A stretch of 64,000 nt of DNA from Aspidiotus rigidus (GCA_035079385.1 JAVHKY010000023.1:4852001-4916000); one strand, 5' to 3'; shown: positions 43,101 to 53,135, counted from the first letter of the stretch. The notes: generated by a model from the letters alone, not told the origin. Made by a program: numbers and translations.

Positions 43101-43439
43101 GCAAATGTCAGAAGAGGAGAAGAATAGATCTTCTAGTGAAGATCCAGAAGTGACAATTCGGTTGTGTTCAGAGAATCTTTCTCCCAGCCTCCGACCAGTT
43201 TGTCCAGGACAATCATTGCACTGGAGTCTATAGACACCGCGCCGCTCTTGTTCTCCGCAGTGACGATATCTCTGAACTCCGAGAGTGATTTCTTATGGGA
43301 GCTCCCTGCTTTCTTTTTCGCACCTCGATGGAGTGAATGGGTAGCGTTTAGAATATGATTTGTGGATTAATCTCTGGACGTTAATAGTAATCCTGTTGGT
43401 TTTTGCTCTGTGGATTATTGAGTCTAGTTATTTCTGAAA

Positions 43440-43716
43440 ACCTAAAGAGACTAGTCGAAATCGATCCCCTCGTACTAACTGGGCGAACATCTGGACCAAA
43501 GGGAGCACCAATTTTGAATCACGATTGAAAAATTACTCTCCCAAGCCAAATGCGATTCTTGTTTCGTATGATGCAACCAGTTTGTACACCAATGTACCCC
43601 TGATCCCGATAACAGCCTTCAAAAATCGAAAGTTTATCCTTCGGCTTTCAAGGATTACGGTGTTCGACTCTCGACCTATATATTTCGAAGTCCGTAAAAT
43701 AGGTCCAGGTCACTGA
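43440..43716 (+). pseudogene. Penelope-like RT remnant
   Basis: NAILVSYDATSLYTNVPL at about 43,549-43,602 is the PLE RT motif A with its catalytic aspartate. It is distinct from the DVVGLFP-type motif of the other two PLEs, so this is a different PLE lineage. The sequence leaves homology right after motif A and passes into satellite by 43,720. Confidence 0.7.
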
Positions 43717-43719
43717 TGA

Positions 43720-45050
43720 CGTCCTATTTTATACTAGATTTACAGTAGGTCTATAGGCATCCTTCATACTAGCCTTATACTAAGTCTAGGCTTGCTTGAA
43801 TTTAACCAGTTTGACTCATATTTCCAAGTCCCTTTTCTATCATATGTTCGCCGTATGCCGTCCGGCGAAAAACTGAAAAAAATTTCGACTCCTATTGTAT
43901 AGCTTGGAGGATGAAATTTTTTGACATGTTCCATGTCTTTTCTCTCGCCGGACCCCGATTTTGAAACTCGCGAGTACACCCCGCGTAATAATAATAATTA
44001 ATAATAAATAAATAAATAAATAAATAAAAAATTAAATAATTAATATAATTAATAATTAGAAAATCTCTACCCCGTGGGTGATTCAGAAATTTGCGAGTAC
44101 ACCCAGCGTAATAATAATAAATAATTAAATAAATAAATCATTAATATAATTAATAATTAGAAAATCTCTACCCCGTGGGTGATTCAGAAATTCGCGAGTA
44201 CACCCCGCATAATATTAATAATTAATAATAAATAAATAAATGAATAATTAAATAATTAAATAAATAAATAATTGAATAATTAAATAAATAAATAATTAAA
44301 TAATTATTATAATTAATAATTAGAAAATCTCTACCCCGTAGGTGATTCAGAAATTCGCGAGTACACCCCGCGTAATAATAATAAAAAATTAATTCAATAA
44401 TAATTAAATAATTAAATAATTAAATAAATAAATAATTAAATAATTATTATAATTAATAATTAGAAAATTTTCTAAGTCCCTCTTCCTATCATATATGGCT
44501 GGATAGTCGAAATTTTTCCAAGTCCCCTAGACCTGAATTGTCTCATACCATTCCAATACAACAGCGAGATCGCTCGTTCGCCCTACGAAAGTTGATACCT
44601 CAAAATATAGAACGCCCACAATTACCTCAAAATATTTCTCATAGAAGACTTATACGACGCCAAGATAGGTAAAGGGGCAAACGAATAATATCTCACGAAC
44701 ACTTGACCTAGTAGAAGCCTAGACTGAAATATTTCAAGATGACTGATAAAATATAAAAGACATGGAACATGATTTTCATTTATTTGGCTATGCCAGAAAA
44801 TTTGTTTTTATATGATATCCCAAGTTACCCATTTTACGAGAAAACTTGGGACACCCTTTCAAAAAAAGAAAAAAAATAGTTTTAGATGATATAGACAAAA
44901 TATTCCTGTTGTTATCAAAAGAGGAAAGCAAGACCCAACTTTTAAGACCTTTTTTAAGTCCTCTTTCTATCATAATATAGCTCGAGAGTGGAAATTTTTT
45001 AAAGTCCCTCTCATATCATATATAGCTGGAGAGTCAAGAAAAATTTAGAC
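43720..45050. repeat. Satellite modules and AT microsatellite
   Basis: CTAGTATA-type block (43,725-43,800), GACATGTTCCATGTC module (43,922), four copies of a CTACCCCGTGGGTGATTCAG block separated by AATAAATA tracts (44,065-44,370), and the CCATTCCAATACAACAGCGA module (44,540). Same parts list as 11.9-15.0 kb. Confidence 0.85.
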
Positions 45051-45055
45051 TATCG

Positions 45056-45180
45056 AACTATATTATACTAGGCTTATAGTAGGTCTAGGCCTTCTTTATA
45101 CTAGCTTTATACTTGGTCTAGGCTTCTTGATCCAATTTGACTCATAAAACAGATTCCCTGCGTTCCTCGTCTAACTTCGG
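45056..45180 (+). repeat. Inverted module paired with 48,515-48,660
   Basis: TATACTAGGCTTATAG...CTTCTTTATACTAGCTTTATAC and CTCATAAAACAGATTCCCTG are mirrored at 48.5-48.66 kb. Confidence 0.7.
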
Positions 45181-45182
45181 TA

Positions 45183-45375
45183 AAAAAAATTTTAGGAGTT
45201 ACTGCCTAAAGCTTTGGAGAGAATTTAAAACAGAGACTTAATCTTTAGCTTCACAAACCCACTTTGAGACCTTGATGAGGTTATTAGCTATTTTTTATTA
45301 TTTTTTTCTTGATTAAATTAACGAGCTTTGCGGCTAGATTTAAAATTATTAGTGTAGGCAAATGAGGAAAAAAAA
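45183..45375 (+). repeat. Left arm of outer inverted repeat (45.2/55.1 kb)
   Basis: Reverse complement of about 54,968-55,165: TTTTAGGAGTTACTGCC, then CCCACTTTGAGACCTTGATG and TTAACGAGCTTTGCGGCTAG are all mirrored. These arms enclose about 10 kb, 4.4 kb of which is the BEL insertion. Confidence 0.8.
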
Positions 45376-45489
45376 AACATTTTGCTGGAGCAAACGTTTC
45401 CTGGCTGAAATGGTTCAGGATGTGGTCCTGAACAACATATATACTAAAAAGAGCTCCTTTTTTTATGGAAGTTCGAACCCCCCAAAAAT

Positions 45490-46050
45490 TGGTATTTGGC
45501 CTATATCGCGTCAAATTGAAATTTTATTCAAAAATGTTTCAAACAAAAGTTATTCCTCGTTAAATTTTATATCAAATAACGTATTTAATTTTCAGCCTAT
45601 ACCAATTAGCGCCTTTTCAAAGGCCGTTCAAAAGAGGACCAAATCAGTTTTTCCCTATAGTATCTACCGAAATGAGAATTTTATTCAAAAATGTTCCAAA
45701 CAAAAGTTGTTCCTCGTTAAATTTGCTATAAAATGAGTTATTCAGCCTTCAGGAGGTCCTTTTTTATAGGGTTTTAAAACCCTTAAGATTTAGTCTTTTG
45801 TTTATATCTTGTCTAATTAACATTTTATTAAAAAATGTTTCAAACGAAAATTATTCCTCGTTAAATTTCATACCCAATAACGTATTCAACTTTCAGCCTA
45901 TACCAATTAGCGCCTTTTCAAAGGCTGTTCAAGAGAGGACCAAACTCAGTTTTTCCATATATTTCCCAAAATTGAAATTTTATGAAAAATAATGTTTCAA
46001 ATAAAAGTTTTTCCTCGTTGAATTTCCAATCAAATGAGATATTTTGCTTT
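45490..46050 (+). repeat. ~115-bp tandem units, plus orientation
   Basis: Units with TTCAAAAATGTTTCAAACAA and GTTATTCCTCGTTAAATTT, then CTATACCAATTAGCGCC and TCAAAGGCCGTTCAAAAGAG. At least four partial units; the reversed set is at 47,930-48,470. Frames across them (124 and 64 codons) simply repeat the unit. Confidence 0.8.
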
Positions 46051-46721
46051 CAGGATAGAGCAAATAGTCCCCAAAAAAGGGCTTTCGATGTTGAAAATAA
46101 TATAAGGACGTGCTATATTTTTCTTATCTTTAGATATTTTCGTTGCTGATTTATGGAAGTGTTACAGATTGTAAGGACCATTTTTTTTACTAGTGATAGA
46201 AATATTGAAAAGATGGAAATTCAATAAGGATTTTTCTCATATTCATGACTTACATGGCACCTCGGTATTGAAATAAAAGCAATTAAGGTCGCGTCGTATC
46301 AAAGACTCTCCGGCAGCTGCAATACTCTCTGATCTATGGTAGAACGAGAGACAAGCCACTGAACAAATGTCGGTTTCAAGCTTTCGCGAAAAAGGTCCTC
46401 CGGAAGACTTGGCCTCTCTACCTCCCACTGAAGGCACTGCACGGTTTCATTTGTACTGAGTGTACCACCAAGTACAATTGTGGCTTGGCCATGAAAAAGG
46501 TCCATTAGAATGGGAATGGAAGGGAATCGATGGGATATTGGAGCCCTAACAATGAAGAAAGCCCCAGCGCTGCGCCAGACGACCTCCTACAACTTATTTC
46601 CAATGGGTGCGCCAAAGGATGTAGAAATGCTGGTAGCTGCCAAAAAGCAGGTGAACAATAGATATTCCATAAAGAAAAGAGGGTGATTTGGCATTTTCAT
46701 CGAAGAAAAAACGGAAGAAAA

Positions 46722-46868
46722 AATTAGAAGCCATTGCAGACGTCGCAATGGCAGCGGGGAACCCGCAATTTCTTAACTCGACCTCTCAGGTGGTGTGGAA
46801 CTGAGTTGATAATCTTGTCATATAATTCAAATCGAAATTATCATTCTACATTTCCACCTATCATATAT
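46722..46868 (+). repeat. Inverted module paired with 54,825-54,975
   Basis: GCCATTGCAGACGTCGCAAT, hairpin GCGGGGAACCCGC (46,754-46,766), and CTCGACCTCTCAGGTGGTGT are mirrored at 54.83-54.97 kb. Confidence 0.8.
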
Positions 46869-47130
46869 AGCTCGGGAGTCGAAATTCTTCTAAGTCCCCC
46901 GTCTATCATATATAGCTCAAGACTCGAAATTCTTCCAAGTCCCCCTCCTATCATATATAGCTCGAGTCTCAAAATTTTTCTAAGTTTTTGGTTGGACGGC
47001 GGACGGTTGTTCGAAAGTCAAAATTCTTCCAAGTCCCCTCTCCCCCCCGTATTATATATAGCTCGAGACTTGAAATTCTTCCAAGTCCCCCTCCTATCAT
47101 ATATAGCTCGAGACTCAAAATTCTTCCAAG
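46858..47130 (+). repeat. 45-bp minisatellite, plus orientation
   Basis: About five units (TATCATATATAGCTCGAG, AATTCTTCCAAGTCCCCC), broken by a GGACGGCGGACGG segment. It ends in CCTAACCTAACC (47,137-47,150), an insect-telomere-like pentamer run of about three units. Confidence 0.85.
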
Positions 47131-47204
47131 TCCCGTAACCTAACCTAACCTGCGGACGCGGACGCGAACGTTTTCTGAGGATGTAGTCTCCTAAGAAAAT
47201 GGAT

Positions 47205-47219
47205 AGCGGGTTCCCCACT
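47205..47219 (+). repeat. Hairpin AGCGGGTTCCCCACT
   Basis: Module 47,135-47,222 (CGGACGCGGACG, TTCTGAGGATGTAGTCTCC, hairpin) is mirrored at 49,305-49,392. Confidence 0.6.
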
Positions 47220-47929
47220 AAAAACGTGTATTTCAATCATTCTGACCTCGATGGTGAAGAGGTACTGTACAAAACGTAGGTCAGTTTATCATCAACGGAA
47301 GATCCAAATTCACCTCTCTTATTCTTTTCTTATAGTGTTTAACCATCTACACTATACTTCTCAAATAACATAGTATCACGCCTCAACCACAAGGCAGTAG
47401 CCTATGGTTAGAATTTTTGTTGAAAATAGTCGTTTTTTTTTTCTTCTTTCTAGGATTAAAATGTTCACCAAAGTGCCTCAATGCTAGTGGAGTATTAGAG
47501 GTAACAGACGTCATTGAAGACGACTTATAGGATGTATTAAGTCAGGACGAGGAAGCTGACCATGAATCCAGTAGTGATGACGATTCCTCAATAATCACAG
47601 GCAGAGAGTATGACGAGAGCGAATAATGTCAAGTACCCCCATCCCCATCCCCAATATAAGACAACTGTAAATCGGCAGGCTAACGTACACTGATCGTAAT
47701 AGAAAGCGTAGAAAACTGGTAGGCTGGGCATAGAACGGATGGAAGAGCTCAAGTCAAGTGCGAGAAACCTCCCTCCTGGATCTATGTTATAAAATTATGT
47801 GTATATATTACATGAAATATGTATACTAGCTTCAAAGAGTAAGACTCAGTTGAGGAACCTACAGGAAAAATGTACCTAACCCTCTTTTGTTGTACACTAA
47901 TTACTCTCTTCTGAAAGCTGAACAGCTCA

Positions 47930-48660
47930 TTTGATAGGAAATTTAACAAGGAACAAAAACATTTTTTCATAAAATTTCAATTTCGGGAGATACATGCAAA
48001 AACTGATTTTGGTCCTCTTTTGAACGGCCTTTGCAGGCTCTGCCAGGGTACTAATTGACCTAGACTGAACACTGAATACGTTGTTGGTAGGACATTTAAC
48101 GGGGAATAATTTTTGTTTGAAACATTTTTTAATAAAATGTTGATTAGACAAGATATAAACAAAAGAATAAATCTTGGGGGGTTTAAACCCCTATTAAGAA
48201 AAGAACCTCCTGAAGGCTGAATAACTCATTTTATAGCAAATTTAACGAGGAACAACTTTTGTTTGGAACATTTTTGAATAAAATTCCAATTTCGGTAGAT
48301 ACTACAGGGAAAAACTGATTTGGTCCTCTTTTGAACGGCCTTTGAAAAGGCGCTCATTGGTATAGGCTGAAAATGGAATACGTTATTTGGTATGAAATTT
48401 AACGAGGAATAACTTTTGTATGAAACATTTTTTAATAAAATTTCAATTTGGCGCGATATAGGCGAAAAACCAATTTTTGGGGGGTTTGAACCTCCATAAA
48501 AAACGACGGCTTCCTTAACGAAGTTAAACGAGGAACGGAGGGAACCTGTTTTATGAGTCAAATAGGATTTGGTATTGAAAATTCAAGGAAGCCTAGACCT
48601 AGATAAAGCTAGTATAAAGAAGGCCTAGACGTAAAATAAGCCTAGTATAATGTAGTTTGA
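47930..48660 (-). repeat. ~115-bp tandem units and CTAGTATA block, minus orientation
   Basis: Reversed counterpart of 45,056-46,050; together they form an imperfect palindrome around the Cys-rich pseudogene. Confidence 0.75.
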
Positions 48661-48699
48661 AAGTCCAAGTTTTTCTCAAATCTCGAGCTATTTATGATA

Positions 48700-49140
48700 G
48701 GAGGGACACTTGGGAAAATTTGTCCCCTATCATATATAGCTCGAGAGTCAAAAGTTTTCCAAGTCCCTCTTCTATCATATATAGCTTCAGATTCGAAATT
48801 TTTTTCAAGTCCCTCTCTTATAATATATGCCGCGAGAGTCGAATTTTTTCTAAGTCCTGCCTCCTATCATCTATAGCTCGAGAGTCGAAATTTTTTCTAA
48901 GTCCCTCTCCTATCATATATGACTCGAGAGTCGAAATTTTTTCTAAGTCCCTCTCCTATCATATATGACTCGAGAGTCGAAATTTTTCCAAGTCCCCCTC
49001 CTATCATATATGGCTCGAGAGTCGAAATTTATTCAAGCCCCCCTCCTATAATATATAGCTCGAGAGTCGAAATTTTTCCAAGTCCCCCTCCTATCATATA
49101 TAGCTCGAGGGTCGAAATTTTTCCAAGTTTTTCGCTGGAC
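48700..49140 (+). repeat. 45-bp minisatellite, about 9 units
   Basis: Units like those at 12.9-13.4 kb, ending in GGACGGCGCACGG and the hairpin AACAGGTTCCCTGTT at 49,183-49,197, exactly as at 13,430-13,522. This repeated end structure argues for a defined element 3' end. Confidence 0.88.
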
Positions 49141-49182
49141 GGCGCACGGCGCACGGCAGATTTCTCAAATAGCCCCCCATAA

Positions 49183-49320
49183 AACAGGTTCCCTGTTAAA
49201 AAGGAGCTCCCGGGGGAAAACACGGAATTTTTAGTATGTTGTTCAGGACCACATCCTGAACCATCTCAGCAAGGAAACGTTTGCTCCAGCAAGATGTTTT
49301 TTTTTAGCGGGGAACCCGCT
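49183..49320. repeat. Two terminal-type hairpins back to back
   Basis: AACAGGTTCCCTGTT (49,183-49,197) and AGCGGGGAACCCGCT (49,306-49,320) flank a segment mirrored at 45,370-45,450 (TTGCTGGAGCAAACGTTTCC). Confidence 0.6.
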
Positions 49321-49394
49321 ATCCATTTTGTTAGGAGATTACATCCTCAGAAAACGTCCGCGTCCGCGAAGTTAGTAACCTAAGGTTAGGGAAT

Positions 49395-49567
49395 TTCGAG
49401 GCTCGAGCTATATATGATAGGAGGGCGACTTAGAAGTATTTCAAGTCTCGAGCTATATATGATAGGGGGGGGGGGGGGGACTTGAAAGAATTTTGAATTT
49501 CGAGCTACCGTCCGCCGTCCAACCAAAAACTTAGAAAAATTTTGAGACTCGAGCTATATATGATAGG
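49395..49567 (-). repeat. 45-bp minisatellite, minus orientation, part 1
   Basis: Reversed units (GAGCTATATATGATAGGAGG). The array is cut at 49,567 by the BEL element and resumes at 53,976. Confidence 0.85.
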
Positions 49568-49773
49568 TGTTTAGAGAAGCATTATTCCAACATCGATGTA
49601 TACTACTACTACAACAGTGTATAAGATTACGCATCGAAGATAAGATAGATATGACGTATTCTGTTTGTCATGATATGTGCAACATTTCCAGTCCACGGTT
49701 GGCACATTACTCACGATGTATCTAGATTAGTAATTTGTGTTTCAGTACAATAAAAAACCTACTACCGGTAACA
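49568..49773 (+). repeat. BEL 5' LTR (206 bp)
   Basis: Begins TGTTTAGAGAAGC and ends CCGGTAACA (TG...CA). AATAAA near the end may be the polyadenylation signal. Identical by eye to 53,770-53,975. Confidence 0.95.
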
Positions 49774-49790
49774 TCCGGCCCGGAGGACCA
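49774..49790 (-). promoter_or_regulatory. tRNA-Tyr primer binding site (in reverse orientation)
   Basis: Plus strand reads TCCGGCCCGGAGGACCA, the 3' end of mature tRNA-Tyr: CCGGCCCGGAGG plus discriminator A plus CCA. Read with the inverted LTR it is a normal PBS (TGGTCCTCCGG...) two nt (TA) after the LTR. With the last A of the 5' LTR counted it spans 18 nt, i.e. up to the base before position 58 of the tRNA. Confidence 0.9.
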
Positions 49791-49792
49791 TA

Positions 49793-49998
49793 TGTTACCG
49801 GTAGTAGGTTTTTTATTGTACTGAAACACAAATTACTAATCTAGATACATCGTGAGTAATGTGCCAACCGTGGACTGGAAATGTTGCACATATCATGACA
49901 AACAGAATACGTCATATCTATCTTATCTTCGATGCGTAATCTTATACACTGTTGTAGTAGTAGTATACATCGATGTTGGAATAATGCTTCTCTAAACA
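49793..49998 (-). repeat. Extra BEL LTR, inverted
   Basis: Full 206-bp reverse complement of the 5' LTR, with its own PBS. Its outer (U3) end joins TT and then a copy of integrase sequence instead of the polypurine tract, so it was not made by a normal second strand transfer. Confidence 0.95.
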
Positions 49999-49999
49999 T

Positions 50000-52132
50000 T
50001 TGGAAACAAGGAAAGCACGACATTTAAATAAAAGGGTGGAATTGAAGTCGGCTTATAGTCTAGGCATCCAAGAATATATCAATAAGGGTTATGTCAAATT
50101 GATCGAAGAAGATACCTTGCCTACTATCACATCATACTATATTCCACACCATGTAGTTATAAAAGAAGATTCGACTTCGACGAAATACAGAATCGTACTT
50201 GATGCGAGCGCTGCAAGCACCTCCGGACTGTCCCTTAATGACTGTTTAATGGTCGGCCCAGTGGTGCAGTCGGAGTTGTTATCATTATTAATTCGATCTC
50301 GAATGTTTAGTTTTTTATTCTCTACCGATATTAGTCAAATGTATCTCATGGTGATGGTAAAAAACGACGACACTCCACTCTTACGAATTCTCTGGAGAAA
50401 TGACCCTTCAGAAAAAATTAGAACGTATGAGTTTACACGTGTACCCTTTGGTCTTGCATCATCTCCTTTTTTAGCTACAAGATGTTTGAAACTCCTTGCC
50501 GAAACAGAGGAAAATAATTTAGAAGCGGGTAAAAATGCCCTCCTATACGATTGTTACGTTGACAATATATTAACTGGTGCTAATTCCATTGAGGAAACTA
50601 TCTTAATTCGTGAACAACTCACCAAAATTCTCATTAAAGGTCAGTTTCTTCTGAAAAAGTGGTGCTCGAATCACGAGTCCATTCTTCAAGGAATACCACC
50701 TGAAAATTTAGAAAAGAAATTTCCACTGTCTTTCGGCAACGAGCATTGTATAAAAACTCTAGGTATGATTTGGATACCATCAAGGGATGAATATAAAATA
50801 TGGGTCCATCTCAAAAGCTTGGAAAAATTTACCAAGAGGGAAGTATTATCTGTCATTTCGTCTATATTTGATCCATTAGGAATATTAGCTCCAGTCACGG
50901 TAATGGTAAAATTATTCATGCAGTCTCTATGGAAGTTGAAAATAAATTGGGATGATCCCTTACCAGAGGAATTTATTAACAGATGGTTAGAATTTTCGAC
51001 CCAACTTTCTTCTTTAGAGACTCTCTCAATACCAAGGTGTGTACTCAATGAACAGGTAACTAATATCGAAATTCATGGTTTCTCAGACGCTTCTCAGAAG
51101 GCGTACGGTGGAGCCATTTATGTCCGTTCAATCAAGGAAAATTCGGTATCAGTTCGTTTATTATGCGCTAAGTCGAAGGTTGCACCTTTAAAAAATACTA
51201 CCATTGCCAGATTGGAACTTCAAGCTGCAGTCTTACTCATCGAATTATTACGATCAGTACTGAAAGCATGTGAGGGAAAATGGAATTTCCAGATTATTCG
51301 ACTTTGGTCGGATAGTCAAATTGTATTGCATTGGATTTATTCATCTCATAAGCGTTGGCTTCCTTATGTAGCCAATAGGGTTAAGAAAATTCAAGATGAA
51401 CGAGGCAACGCTATATGGGATTACGTCAATACTGAAAATAATCCTGCCGATTTGCTCTCTAGAGGAGTCGATCCCAGGGAGTTGGAAAACAATAAGTTTT
51501 GGTGGCATGGCCCTACCTTTCTAGTAGAAAATTCCTCAACTTTCTCAAAAGAGATAAATTTCAAACAGTCGAAACTACATCCTCCCGAAGTGCGCACATC
51601 TAGAAAAATTTGGACTTGCTCTATTACATTCAAAAGCTCATTCATTTCAAAATTCTCAACCTATAGTAGAATGATAAGGTGTACTGCCTGGTGTTTACGA
51701 TTCTTTTGGAACGCTCATTGGTTTGGACCATTTTTGTCTGGACCCTTGCAAACGTTTGAATTACGTCAGGCTCTTACAGTTCTCATAAAGGTTGTACAAC
51801 GAGAACATTTTAGTAATGAATTGAGACTACTCACTCAAGGATTGAGCGTCGGTCCTTCTAGTCAATTAGTTGCATTAAGTACTTTCATTGACGCACTTGG
51901 GATTATACGGGTAGGAGGCAGATTACAAAGTTCTCATTTATCGTTCGAACAGAAATTTCCAATTGTCTTGCCTTCCGACAGCATTTTTACACGTTTATTA
52001 ATTAAATATGAACATCTTAAGCATTTACATTCGTCGGTGCAAGCTATGAGATCGATCTTGAGGAGAGAGACAAGAATCGGCGATCAGAAATTGTCTACAA
52101 AAATGTATAACGTGTATTCGTTTGAAGGCTGA
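50000..52132 (+). CDS. BEL/Pao pol: reverse transcriptase, RNase H, integrase N-terminus
   Basis: 710-codon frame. RT: YYIPHHVVIK then KYRIVLDASA (near residue 60), FSTDISQMYLMV (first catalytic Asp), FGLASSPFLATR. The YVDD box reads YVDN at residues 186-189, losing the second catalytic Asp. Connection domain SSIFDPLGILAPV near residue 290. RNase H: GFSDASQKAYGG, LELQAAVL, LWSDSQIVLHWI, NPADLLSRG keep the acidic residues. It ends in the integrase zinc-binding region with KHLHSS, where a frameshift near 52,100 diverts it; the cysteine half lies in the next frame. The first ~8 codons come from the rearranged junction, so ATG 50,000 is not a native start; gag and protease are deleted upstream. 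Confidence 0.9.
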   Translation: METRKARHLNKRVELKSAYSLGIQEYINKGYVKLIEEDTLPTITSYYIPHHVVIKEDSTSTKYRIVLDASAASTSGLSLNDCLMVGPVVQSELLSLLIRSRMFSFLFSTDISQMYLMVMVKNDDTPLLRILWRNDPSEKIRTYEFTRVPFGLASSPFLATRCLKLLAETEENNLEAGKNALLYDCYVDNILTGANSIEETILIREQLTKILIKGQFLLKKWCSNHESILQGIPPENLEKKFPLSFGNEHCIKTLGMIWIPSRDEYKIWVHLKSLEKFTKREVLSVISSIFDPLGILAPVTVMVKLFMQSLWKLKINWDDPLPEEFINRWLEFSTQLSSLETLSIPRCVLNEQVTNIEIHGFSDASQKAYGGAIYVRSIKENSVSVRLLCAKSKVAPLKNTTIARLELQAAVLLIELLRSVLKACEGKWNFQIIRLWSDSQIVLHWIYSSHKRWLPYVANRVKKIQDERGNAIWDYVNTENNPADLLSRGVDPRELENNKFWWHGPTFLVENSSTFSKEINFKQSKLHPPEVRTSRKIWTCSITFKSSFISKFSTYSRMIRCTAWCLRFFWNAHWFGPFLSGPLQTFELRQALTVLIKVVQREHFSNELRLLTQGLSVGPSSQLVALSTFIDALGIIRVGGRLQSSHLSFEQKFPIVLPSDSIFTRLLIKYEHLKHLHSSVQAMRSILRRETRIGDQKLSTKMYNVYSFEG

Positions 52133-53135
52133 CATCAAACAGCAAATGATGGCTTCATTACCTAAAGCACGAGTAGTACCAGGCAAAGTTTTCCACGCAG
52201 TAGGAATAGATTATACTGGGCATTTCAATTTGTTAGTTAGAGATGGACGCGGAAAACATCGAATTACACAAAAGAGCTACGTTTCAATTTTTGTCTGCTT
52301 CAAAACGAAAGCTATCCACTTAGAATTAGTTTCTAGTCAAACTACGGAAGCGTTTTTAGCAGCCTTTGACAGGTTTGTAGGCAGAAGAGGCTTACCAGAA
52401 ACCATTTGGTCAGACAACGGGACAAATTTCGTAGGCGCAGATCAGCAACTTAAGGAATTTTTTAAAATTCTTTTCGAAAATAAAGATAAAATAATATCTC
52501 ATACTGCTATGAAAGGTTGCACTTGGCACTTTGGGCCTCCCTACGGTCCTTCTTTCGGAGGGCTGTGGGAAGCAGGGGTGAAGTCAGTCAAGAAGCATCT
52601 AAAGGCTACTATAGGGGAAACCTTATTCACTTATGAGCAGTATGAGACATTGTTAATAAAAATAGAAGCTTGTCTGAATTCTCGCCCATTGATCTTAGAA
52701 TCGTCTGACCCAAATGAGCCAGGTGCATTGACTCCTGGTCATTTCTTAATTGGTGGCCCACTTACAGCGGTTCCAAATCCTGATATAACAAATGTGCCGA
52801 TTAATCGACTCAAATACTGGCAATTGGTAACTAGAAAGAATCAGGAATTTTGGGTTCGCTGGAGTCGGGAGTACCTAAACACGTTACAGCAACGTACGAA
52901 GTGGAAACAAGGAAAGCACGACATTAAAATAAATGATATAGTCCTAGTAAAAGAAGAAAATGTTCCTCCACTTCGTTGGCCCTTAGGTGTTATCGTCGAC
53001 GTCCATCCCGGGAAAGACAACATTGTCCGTGTAGTGACCGTAAGAATGACCCATAATACAGAAAAGTCATCCACAATTAAGGAATATCGACGACCAGTCT
53101 CAAAATTGGTATATTTACCTGTAAATGACGAATGA
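52122..53135 (+). CDS. BEL/Pao integrase core and C-terminal domain
   Basis: 337 codons; overlaps the upstream frame by 11 nt and is its +1/-1 continuation (in-frame CIRLKADIK upstream supports one original pol). DDE core: GIDYTGHF, WSDNGTNFVGA, and GGLWEAGVKSVKKHL with the Glu. The C-terminal domain shows KWKQGKHDIKINDIVLV and PPLRWPLGVI, typical of BEL integrases. Catalytic residues are intact. The DNA for WKQGKHDI is duplicated at 50,001-50,024. Confidence 0.9.
   Translation: MKADIKQQMMASLPKARVVPGKVFHAVGIDYTGHFNLLVRDGRGKHRITQKSYVSIFVCFKTKAIHLELVSSQTTEAFLAAFDRFVGRRGLPETIWSDNGTNFVGADQQLKEFFKILFENKDKIISHTAMKGCTWHFGPPYGPSFGGLWEAGVKSVKKHLKATIGETLFTYEQYETLLIKIEACLNSRPLILESSDPNEPGALTPGHFLIGGPLTAVPNPDITNVPINRLKYWQLVTRKNQEFWVRWSREYLNTLQQRTKWKQGKHDIKINDIVLVKEENVPPLRWPLGVIVDVHPGKDNIVRVVTVRMTHNTEKSSTIKEYRRPVSKLVYLPVNDE

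Larger units (their letters stand above)
46255..47635 (+). pseudogene. Decayed transposon gene with Cys-rich tail
   Basis: Plus-strand pieces in order: LASLPPTEGTARFHLY and, after a stop, VYHQVQLWLGHEKGPLEWEWKG, then PAPDDLLQLISNGC and KGCRNAGSCQKAG. After an interruption by minisatellite DNA, a pyrimidine-rich acceptor TTCTTTCTAG (47,453) precedes LKCSPKCLNASG and an acidic end (DEEADHESSSDDDSS). The order PPT-H-VYHQVQ-WLG, then PAP--LL, then a C-x-C-rich knot is a pattern I associate with a recurrent uncharacterised protein of arthropod transposons. The name is unknown; it is clearly broken by stops. Confidence 0.45.

Noticed and set aside
45470..45490. tRNA T-arm-like GTTCGAACC
   Set aside because: No cloverleaf around it; it belongs to the ~115-bp tandem unit.
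47136..47150. Telomere (CCTAA)n
   Set aside because: Only about three pentamers, internal and within repeat modules; interstitial TTAGG-like tracts are common in insects.
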